Below are positions 33,779 to 39,995 of a stretch of 64,000 bases of DNA, piece by piece. The stretch covers positions 62,001 to 126,000 of the forward strand of contig DATGHC010000010.1 in assembly GCA_035308165.1 (NCBI GenBank), read 5' to 3'. How positions within the stretch are numbered: the stretch's first letter is position 1; each line of letters starts with the position of its first letter. The DNA is from DASTCZ01 sp035308165. GTDB lineage: Bacteria > Acidobacteriota > Terriglobia > Acidiferrales > UBA7541. The position numbers and the translations under genes are program-made. Below the pieces are notes generated by a model, which was given only the letters and a program-made list of their open reading frames with translations, had not been told where the DNA came from and searched no databases.

Positions 33779-34438
33779 TTAAGGCGCGGCCTGCAGGCCG
33801 GCCACCAACGCGGGCAAATCTTTGGCCTCCTGGAACAGGCGTATGGCCGCGATTCCTGCGGCTCCCGCGGCCACGCATTCGTGTGCGTTTTCAGCGGTGA
33901 TTCCGCCAATCGCCAACACGGGCACCTCCACGCTATGGGACGCATCTTTCAGTTGCTTCAATCCCTGCGGCGCTCCAAACATGGCCTTGCTGGGGGTGGC
34001 GAATACCGGCCCGAAAAACAGGTAATCCGCGCCATCCCGCGCGGCGGCCTTGGCACCTTCCACCGAATGGCAGGATGCCCCCACCATGAATGCATTGGTA
34101 GAGACGCGTTTCCGCCGCCATTCGTTAACTGCCGCGACAGGAGCAGACAACTCCGACATATGCACGCCAGCGGCGCGCGCGGCCAGGGCAACGTCCAAGC
34201 GGTCATTCACAATAATTCGTGTGGGTGAATCGCGCACCGATTTCTGCTCCGCAAGGGCCACCGCCTGTTGGACGAGCGCCAGCAACTCCCGCGTGGGAAG
34301 ATCTTTTTCACGGATTTGGATCCACTGAATGCCCGCGGATGCCGCCTGACCAATTCGCCCAATTAAATCGGAGTGATTGCCGAGACTTCGTCTGTCGGTG
34401 ACGTAACAAAGCAGCGGGGGCGAAATTCGCGGGGGCAT
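33779..34438 (-). CDS. thiE: thiamine phosphate synthase
   Basis: TIM-barrel enzyme of 219 residues joining the thiazole and pyrimidine phosphates to form thiamine monophosphate. Seen: LCYVTDRRSL at the N-terminus, GIQWIQIREKDLPTRELL, RIIVNDRLDVALAARAAGVHMSE, the ADYLFFGPVFATPSKAM loop and VPVLAIGGITAENAHECVAAGAAGIAAIRLF with the phosphate-binding glycines. No other thiamine genes are adjacent, so it could also be a TenI-like relative, but the FGPVFATPSK loop supports ThiE. Confidence 0.9.
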   Translation of the reverse strand: MPPRISPPLLCYVTDRRSLGNHSDLIGRIGQAASAGIQWIQIREKDLPTRELLALVQQAVALAEQKSVRDSPTRIIVNDRLDVALAARAAGVHMSELSAPVAAVNEWRRKRVSTNAFMVGASCHSVEGAKAAARDGADYLFFGPVFATPSKAMFGAPQGLKQLKDASHSVEVPVLAIGGITAENAHECVAAGAAGIAAIRLFQEAKDLPALVAGLQAAP

Positions 34439-34482
34439 TACCGGTCAGCGCCACCTGAATGCTTCACTGGGCCATCCCAACT

Positions 34483-34722
34483 TTACTGCTGCACCGGATT
34501 ATCCGCGGGGCGGCGAAGGAAGCTCACGGCCACAATGATATCCAGCACTCCGAGCCCGGAGATCAGTCCGCGCATGGAAGGATGCAGCAGAATGCGGATG
34601 AGATCCGGATAACGACTCAGGAAATAGTTGTGTTCCCACTGGCTCGACCAGGGCAGGAATATCAGGAGCATTCCCAGCTCGAATAGGATCAGGACGACGA
34701 GAACACGCAAGAGACGAGTCAT
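34483..34722 (-). CDS. small membrane protein of unknown function
   Basis: Seventy-nine residues with two predicted helices (residues ~4-25 and ~52-70) separated by a hydrophilic segment SQWEHNYFLSRYPDLIRILLHPSMRG. I do not recognise a named family; such short proteins next to metabolic genes occur in Acidobacteriota. It precedes thiE on the same strand with a 44-nt gap and may be co-transcribed. Confidence 0.65.
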   Translation of the reverse strand: MTRLLRVLVVLILFELGMLLIFLPWSSQWEHNYFLSRYPDLIRILLHPSMRGLISGLGVLDIIVAVSFLRRPADNPVQQ

Positions 34723-34820
34723 TTTAAGAGGTTATCGGGGACACCTTTCCTCTGTGAACCAATCAAACGGGCCCAGATTCATCCGGCAAATTTCAGCGCA
34801 TAGTGTACATCAAATAGGAG

Positions 34821-37433
34821 TTATCGCTGGCGGAGGGAGCCGATGCGTTCGGCCACGTCGCGGTAATCAATATTCATGGCATAGACCTGCTGGAAACTCT
34901 TGATGGCCTCTTCGGAGTGGCCGGAAAGATCTTGCGCCACACCCAGGTCGTACCGCAGAGCAAGAATGGATTCCTGGTCGAGGTCCGGGGTTTGCAGTGC
35001 GCGCTTATACCAGAAGGAGGCAATTTCCGGCTGGCCTTTGTCCATGAATGCCAGTGCCAGGAGGGTGCAGCACTGCATGGAATAGCGAAATACCTTGCCG
35101 GTGTCGTGCGAGTGCACGACCTTCTGAAATTCGCTGATGGCCTCCTCAAGCAGCCCCATCTCGCGATAAGCGATGCCCAAATTATAATGCGTCTCCGGGT
35201 CCTCGTCGGTTTGCAACTCGTCAAGCGCCTCTCGGAATTCGTTGAAAATTTCGCTCAGCGGACCACCGGGATCGGAAGCCGCAACCAGGGGCGTAGACGG
35301 TTGGGGGTAGGCCGTTTTCGCGGGATGAGCGGGCGGCACAAAAGAGCTCGGTTTGCCATTGCCGGGCGCGCTGTGAGCCACCGGCGGAGCCGCATCCAGC
35401 ACCATACCCAACTCCGTAGCCAGGTCTCCCAGCGTACCGCCATCCTGTTGCGCCGCCGGACGAATAGGTGAGACGGTGGCAGAGGCGGCGGGCTGGGCCA
35501 TTTCCTCAACTAACTCAAGCTCGTATTCGATAATCTCTTCTTCTTGCGCCGCGCCGCTTTGCGATCCTGAGGCCATTACTGAACGCAAAGCAGGAACACC
35601 GGGGTCCTCGCTGCCCTCGAATGCAGACTGGTTGGCCTCAATCGTCGCGTGCTCCGGCTCCGATGATTCTTCCAATTTGGATCGCGCTTCGGCTTCCAAT
35701 ACCTGCTCCGAAATGGAAGCCCATTCATCAGCGATTGCGGGTTCAGCATTCTCTGCGACTTCTTCCACCGCTTCACCGGCAAGAGGAGGCTTTAATGATG
35801 CTTCCGCTACGGTCCCAGGGGCTGGCAACGCAAATTCAGCTGGGGGATTCGTGGACGCGGGAACGGTTGGAGGAGATTGAGGATCGAGTGCCGCCGCGCG
35901 CTGAAATCGCCGGTGCAACTCGGCAAAGCGCTCGGAGTTGGCCGTGTCACCTCGCTCGGCGTGTATGGCCATAAGCAGACCGGCCAGTTGCGCGGTGCGA
36001 TCATTGTTCCCTTCACCGAGATGCAGGTCCAGCAGCTTTTCGAGCGAAGGTGTGTGCCGCGGCGCGCGTTCGACGACCCTTTCCAGAAGTTCAATTGCTT
36101 TCGGCGTGAGGCCATAGCTCGAGAACAGATCCACGTCGGTGAGCGCCAGATTCACGTACTGCTGTGTATCGTCATCGAGCGCGGGTTCCTCAAATACTTT
36201 GGGCGGCGTAGGTTCATCAACTACCGGACCCTGCGCCTCTCCTGCAGGAGCCATTGGCTCCAAGCCCAGGCGCGCGCGCACATGCTCCAGGTTGCGGCGG
36301 ATGGTTAAGTCTTCGGGGGAACGCTCTGCCAGTTGTTCATAGACCAGGCGCGCGCGATCGAAGTGTCCCGCGGCGGCGGCGGCTTGCGCGAATTGCGCCA
36401 GCGCTTCGGGGAGATGAAAAGCGTCGTTGATCTGCGTGTAGAGTTGGACAAGCCAATCGAGGGGCTCTATGCGCCCGGAAAGCCGCAGAGCCGCGGTATG
36501 CAACATTTGAGCGAGCGGTTCCGCGTCGCCCTTGTCCGCCATTGTTTTCCGGATGGTGTCGAGGAGACCAAGCGCGTCATCCGAATGACCGCTTTCGAGC
36601 AGCGCCATGGCCGTCTTTCCCGCCATCGCATAGTGCGCCGGGTCGCGAGCCAATACCTTGGCGACCAGCTTGAGGGCGCGATCGGAGAGGCCCTCCTGCA
36701 AATAATTATCCAGAAGGAGTTCGGCGGCCTCGTTGCCGGAATCCAGGTCGGGCATGGCTTCGAGAATCGCGGCTGCCTGGCCATGCTTGCCCGCTGCGGC
36801 CAGCGCCCGCGCCTGCAACATTCGCGCGGGAACACTTCCTGGAACCAATTCCAGGGAGCGGCCAATCAGCTTTACGGCTTCTTCGGGATCATGGTGACTG
36901 AGCTGGCGCTCGGCGCAGATCAGAAATGTCTGCGCGGCATCCTGCTTTTGCCCCATGGCCAGTTGCACTTCCGCCAGGCGCAATTGAACTCTCAGGTTGT
37001 CCGGCTCGGCTTCCAGAAGCTTGCGCAGCAACAATGCGGCGGGTTCCCGGCGCCCGGCCTTGATGTGCGCTTCAGCCAGCTGCAGAAAGAGCGGGCGCGC
37101 TTCGCTCAGAACGCCCTGCTGCACATAAAGGTCGGCCAGTTTTTCCAGCGGCGCGGTTTCTTCGGGAGCGAGTTTGGCGATCTTCTTATAAATGGCGATC
37201 GCTTTGGTGAGGAATCCATCGCGAACAAAAATTTGCGCCAGCCGCTGGAAATACTCAATGGCCTGAAAAGTCTCTCCGGAGCGGACGTACAAATCTCCCA
37301 CGGTCATCAATGTGACCTGGTCGGAGGGCTCGTGCTTCAGAATGTTTTGGTATTCCGTGATGGCCTGCGGCACCCGGCCCTGAGCGAGGTGCTTTTGCGC
37401 GGCTTCCACGTGTTTGATTTTGCTGTAGCCCAT
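34821..37433 (-). CDS. large tetratricopeptide-repeat protein
   Basis: Cytoplasmic protein of 870 residues. The N-terminal ~480 residues are continuous TPR-like helices (QGRVPQAITEYQNILKHEPSDQ, SGETFQAIEYFQRLAQIFVRDGFLTKAIAIYKKIAKLAPEE). A Glu/Ala/Pro-rich, probably disordered linker spans about 515-735. The C-terminus has two or three more TPRs beginning at PLSEIFNEFREALDELQTDEDPETHYNLGIAYREMGLLEEAI. This C-terminal signature occurs in TPR proteins of Acidobacteriota and Deltaproteobacteria whose role I cannot state; a scaffold for envelope or motility complexes is possible. The start at 37433 gives a normal TPR onset with AGGA upstream; the track to 37478 adds 15 unlikely residues. Confidence 0.82.
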   Translation of the reverse strand: MGYSKIKHVEAAQKHLAQGRVPQAITEYQNILKHEPSDQVTLMTVGDLYVRSGETFQAIEYFQRLAQIFVRDGFLTKAIAIYKKIAKLAPEETAPLEKLADLYVQQGVLSEARPLFLQLAEAHIKAGRREPAALLLRKLLEAEPDNLRVQLRLAEVQLAMGQKQDAAQTFLICAERQLSHHDPEEAVKLIGRSLELVPGSVPARMLQARALAAAGKHGQAAAILEAMPDLDSGNEAAELLLDNYLQEGLSDRALKLVAKVLARDPAHYAMAGKTAMALLESGHSDDALGLLDTIRKTMADKGDAEPLAQMLHTAALRLSGRIEPLDWLVQLYTQINDAFHLPEALAQFAQAAAAAGHFDRARLVYEQLAERSPEDLTIRRNLEHVRARLGLEPMAPAGEAQGPVVDEPTPPKVFEEPALDDDTQQYVNLALTDVDLFSSYGLTPKAIELLERVVERAPRHTPSLEKLLDLHLGEGNNDRTAQLAGLLMAIHAERGDTANSERFAELHRRFQRAAALDPQSPPTVPASTNPPAEFALPAPGTVAEASLKPPLAGEAVEEVAENAEPAIADEWASISEQVLEAEARSKLEESSEPEHATIEANQSAFEGSEDPGVPALRSVMASGSQSGAAQEEEIIEYELELVEEMAQPAASATVSPIRPAAQQDGGTLGDLATELGMVLDAAPPVAHSAPGNGKPSSFVPPAHPAKTAYPQPSTPLVAASDPGGPLSEIFNEFREALDELQTDEDPETHYNLGIAYREMGLLEEAISEFQKVVHSHDTGKVFRYSMQCCTLLALAFMDKGQPEIASFWYKRALQTPDLDQESILALRYDLGVAQDLSGHSEEAIKSFQQVYAMNIDYRDVAERIGSLRQR

Positions 37434-37624
37434 CGGCGACGTCCTGCCTTGCTCCGCATGAAGACGGCTCCGGGACACGCGTACGGCGTGGCGACTGAGG
37501 CCACAAGGGGCAGGCCTTGGGGCGGCAAATTCACGCTAGCACGCGGGTAGGGGGCGGTCAACGATGCGTCAAGGGGTGCGCTGCGTGGCAGTAATTGGTA
37601 CTAATGGCCAGATGGCGGGGACCG

Positions 37625-37680
37625 CTTAGAGAGTCTCCGCAATCTGGAGCGGCAGCAGGGTCTGAGAAGCGGAGGCCGCC
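37625..37680 (-). pseudogene. remnant of an rnhB 3' end
   Basis: These 56 bases match the 3' end of the intact rnhB at 38850-38905 at 46 of 56 positions and read AASASQTLLPLQIAETL-stop, against AASASQTPLPLQIAETL-stop in the real gene. Nine of the ten differences are synonymous third-position changes. Homology stops sharply at 37680/38905. The two copies are in the same orientation and bracket marR-yceI. Confidence 0.8.
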
Positions 37681-37704
37681 CCGTCCGGCACAAGAAAATA
37701 TGTC

Positions 37705-37733
37705 TTGACATTAGTCGTGATAACGACTATTAT
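37705..37733 (+). promoter_or_regulatory. marR promoter with operator in the spacer
   Basis: TTGACA (37705-37710) and TATTAT (37728-37733) are separated by 17 nt. The near-perfect dyad AGTCGTGATAACGACT occupies that spacer (within 37711-37730). The same 20-bp site, with 17 of 20 matches, lies upstream of yceI at 38234. A MarR dimer bound here would block RNA polymerase directly. The expected transcription start falls on the A of the start codon at 37740. Confidence 0.8.
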
Positions 37734-37739
37734 TGCGGC

Positions 37740-38207
37740 ATGTCCGAAAAGCCCCACGCCAAAAGGAAGCCGAGCCGCCGCGCCAGTTCGCCCGAGGAAG
37801 ATGCCTTCCTCAGTCTGCTGATCACCGCCGACGCCCTCTCGCGCAGGCCCGAAAAAGTGCTGAGGGCAGTCGGCCTGACGCCAACCCAGTACAACGTCTT
37901 GCGAATTCTTCGCGGCTCACCCCAGGGGCTGCCCTGCAATGAAATTGGCGGGCGGATGATCACCCGCGATCCCGACATCACGCGTCTGCTGGATCGCATC
38001 GAGCACTGCGGCCTCATCTCCCGTTCACGGGAATCGAAGGACAGGCGCCTGGTTCTGACCCGCATCACGCCCAAAGGTTTGGAGCTTCTGGCGAAACTCG
38101 ATTCCCCCGTAATGCAAACTCACCGCGCCCAACTGGGACACCTGGGGCGGGGGCGACTTCATTTGCTGACCGAGTTGCTCGATGAGGTGCGCCAGAAGAT
38201 TACGTAA
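37740..38207 (+). CDS. MarR family transcriptional regulator
   Basis: Winged-helix regulator of 155 residues. Seen: dimerisation helices around EEDAFLSLLITADALSRRPEKVLRAVGLTPTQYNVLRIL, recognition region LPCNEIGGRMITRDPDITRLLDRIEHCGLISR and the wing SRESKDRRLVLTRITPKGLELL (the DxRxx-x-LT signature). It very likely represses itself and yceI through the shared dyad. The start at 37740 lies directly after the -10 element with no room for a ribosome-binding site, so the mRNA is probably leaderless. Base composition is rather richer in C than the neighbouring genes. Confidence 0.92.
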   Translation: MSEKPHAKRKPSRRASSPEEDAFLSLLITADALSRRPEKVLRAVGLTPTQYNVLRILRGSPQGLPCNEIGGRMITRDPDITRLLDRIEHCGLISRSRESKDRRLVLTRITPKGLELLAKLDSPVMQTHRAQLGHLGRGRLHLLTELLDEVRQKIT

Positions 38208-38233
38208 GAGGAGCAGCCAAAATTTTTTGCATC

Positions 38234-38253
38234 TTAGTCGTTATAACGAGCAT
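38234..38253 (+). promoter_or_regulatory. MarR operator upstream of yceI
   Basis: TTAGTCGTTATAACGAGCAT repeats the marR operator at 37711-37730 with three mismatches. It lies 22 nt before the yceI start. A weak TTGCAT at 38227-38232 might be the -35. The presence of the site in front of both genes supports joint control. Confidence 0.75.
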
Positions 38254-38275
38254 CCTTACAACAGGAGGTTTTACC

Positions 38276-38836
38276 ATGAACGCGACGGCCATTACGGAAG
38301 CACCGAGCACCACCACCTGGAACATCGACCCCATCCACAGCAGCGCCCAGTTCAAGGTCAAGCACATGATGATCTCGAACGTGAAGGGCGAGTTCACCGC
38401 GGTCAAGGGCTCATTGACCCTCGACGCCGCGGACATCACCAAGTCTCGGACGGAAGCCTACATCGACGCCGCTTCCATCAGCACCCGTGACCCCCAGCGA
38501 GATGCTCACCTAAAGAGCGGTGACTTTTTCGATGTGGAAAAGTTTCCGACCCTGAGCTTCAAGTCCGCCCGGGTCTCAAAGAGCGGAGACGGCGAGCTCG
38601 CGGTCGAAGGCGACCTTTCCATTCACGGTGTCACGCGGCCCGTGGTGTTTGAAGTCGAGGGCCCAAGCTCCCCCATCAAGGATCCTTACGGCAACACGCG
38701 AATTGGGCTTTCTGCGACCACGCGCATTAATCGGAAGGATTTCGGGCTGACTTGGAATGGCGTGCTCGAAGCCGGCGGCATCGTCGTAGGCGACGAAGTC
38801 ACCATCACGCTGGATATCCAGTTCCTGCGCGCTTAA
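38276..38836 (+). CDS. YceI family protein
   Basis: Lipocalin-like beta-barrel protein of 186 residues. Family signatures: TWNIDPIHSSAQFKVKHMMISNVKGEF, RDPQRDAHLKSGDFFDVEKFPTLSFKS, GDLSIHGVTRPVVFEVE and the final RKDFGLTWNGVLEAGGIVVGDEVTITLDIQ. YceI proteins bind isoprenoid chains such as polyprenol pyrophosphate or ubiquinone precursors. There is no signal peptide, so this copy should be cytoplasmic. AGGAGG at 38263-38268 gives a strong translation start. Paired with and probably repressed by the MarR gene upstream. Confidence 0.94.
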   Translation: MNATAITEAPSTTTWNIDPIHSSAQFKVKHMMISNVKGEFTAVKGSLTLDAADITKSRTEAYIDAASISTRDPQRDAHLKSGDFFDVEKFPTLSFKSARVSKSGDGELAVEGDLSIHGVTRPVVFEVEGPSSPIKDPYGNTRIGLSATTRINRKDFGLTWNGVLEAGGIVVGDEVTITLDIQFLRA

Positions 38837-38850
38837 TTCGTGTAGTCGCC

Positions 38851-39516
38851 TTAGAGCGTTTCAGCAATTTGGAGCGGCAGCGGCGTTTGGGAAGCGGAAG
38901 CGGCCCAACTGACCGAATCGCGCACCGGCGCGAACGATTGGCGATGCAATGGGCAAGGCCCATGAGCGCGCAGCGCCGCCAGATGATCCGCGGTGGCGTA
39001 TCCGCGGTTGTGGCACAGGCCGTATTGCGGATAGATGGCGTCAAATTCGTCCATCAGGCGATCGCGCTCCGTCTTCGCAAGAATAGAGGCAGCCGCAATG
39101 GACACCGAGCGGGCGTCTCCATGGATCAGAGATTTCTGCTCGAGTGAAACATCCAACTCCATGGCATCAATCAAAAGATAATCCGGAGTCATGGAGAGCG
39201 AATTCACCGCGGAGAGCATGGCCTGGCGGCTGGCCTGATAAATATTCCAGGCGTCGATGCGCGAAGCGTCCACCTGCGCAACGGTGAAATCCAGAGCGAA
39301 CTGCTTGATGCGCTCGGCCAACACGGCCCGCCGCGCGGCCGACAGTTTCTTCGAGTCATCCAGGCCCACAATGCGCCGCCGCGGGTTCAGGATGACCGCT
39401 GCGGCCACCACGGGGCCAAATAGCGAGCCGCGGCCTGCTTCGTCAACGCCGGCGATGCGCATCCAGCCGCGTTGCCGCGCGAAGCGCTCGTATCGCGATG
39501 AACAAAGGCGTCCCAC
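38851..39516 (-). CDS. rnhB: ribonuclease HII
   Basis: Enzyme of about 221 residues that removes ribonucleotides and RNA primers from RNA-DNA hybrids. The catalytic DEAGRG (residues 25-30 with this start), LDDSKKLSAARR, LLIDAMELD and ARSVSIAAASILAKTERDRLMDEF are diagnostic. The start is uncertain: GTG 39516 gives the expected RYERFARQRGW lead-in before the core, while a TTG at 39609 would add 31 residues. The last 17 residues after the fold (AASASQTPLPLQIAETL) are duplicated at 37625-37680. Divergent from the second padR. Confidence 0.93.
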   Translation of the reverse strand: MGRLCSSRYERFARQRGWMRIAGVDEAGRGSLFGPVVAAAVILNPRRRIVGLDDSKKLSAARRAVLAERIKQFALDFTVAQVDASRIDAWNIYQASRQAMLSAVNSLSMTPDYLLIDAMELDVSLEQKSLIHGDARSVSIAAASILAKTERDRLMDEFDAIYPQYGLCHNRGYATADHLAALRAHGPCPLHRQSFAPVRDSVSWAASASQTPLPLQIAETL

Positions 39517-39629
39517 TGCGCGAAATCTTAGCACAGGGACTGACGAGGTCCCCGCCACATTGCGCGAGATTAATGATTTGGTTTCTGATCCGCCACAATC
39601 CTTTGGCAATTTTCTTCGTGACCATCTCG

Positions 39630-39667
39630 CATACTCAGACGTCTATATATTTCGAGGTCTGAGTATG
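39630..39667 (+). promoter_or_regulatory. 11-bp inverted repeat over the padR start codon
   Basis: CATACTCAGAC (39630-39640) and its perfect reverse complement GTCTGAGTATG (39657-39667) flank 16 bp containing TCTATATAT, the likely -10. The right arm contains the padR start codon itself. PadR proteins bind long dyads over their own promoters, so this is a probable autoregulatory operator. Confidence 0.65.
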
Positions 39668-39994
39668 ACCAAACCGGACTCCCTTCAAGGCTCGCTCGAC
39701 TTGCTGGTGTTGAAGATTCTTTCGCGCAAACCGCGCCTGCACGGCTACGCCATCATGTCCGCAATCCAGGAGATTTCATGCGGAGTGCTACGCGTCGAGG
39801 AAGGCTCGCTCTACCCTGCGCTGCACCGCATGGAAGAGGCCAACTGGGTTCGCGCCGAATGGATCACCAAGGAAAGCGGGAGGCGGACTCGCGTCTATGA
39901 ACTTACTGCGGCGGGAAAAAAACAACTAGTCGCCGTGGAACCCCGCTGGCGAGCTGTGAATTCAGCTGTGGACCGCGTTCTGCGGGAGGTTTGA
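39665..39994 (+). CDS. PadR family transcriptional regulator (acidobacterial type)
   Basis: Second PadR of 109 residues: GSLDLLVLKILSRKPRLHGYAIMSAIQEIS, then RVEEGSLYPALHRMEEANWVRAEWI and the wing SGRRTRVYELTAAGKKQL. It is distinct from the first copy in sequence but the same type and length. The start at 39665 is where PadR homology begins; the open frame extends upstream over rnhB antisense and is not used. It precedes the fourth ADOP permease by one base, again suggesting coupled expression. Confidence 0.92.
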   Translation: MTKPDSLQGSLDLLVLKILSRKPRLHGYAIMSAIQEISCGVLRVEEGSLYPALHRMEEANWVRAEWITKESGRRTRVYELTAAGKKQLVAVEPRWRAVNSAVDRVLREV

Positions 39995-39995
39995 C

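Noticed and set aside
36333..37550. 405-codon plus-strand frame over the TPR gene
   Set aside because: Antisense shadow of a long Ala/Leu-rich gene; no start signal or domain.
39257..39664. N-terminal extension of the second PadR
   Set aside because: The frame upstream of 39665 is antisense to rnhB and lacks PadR homology; the promoter dyad sits at the shorter start.
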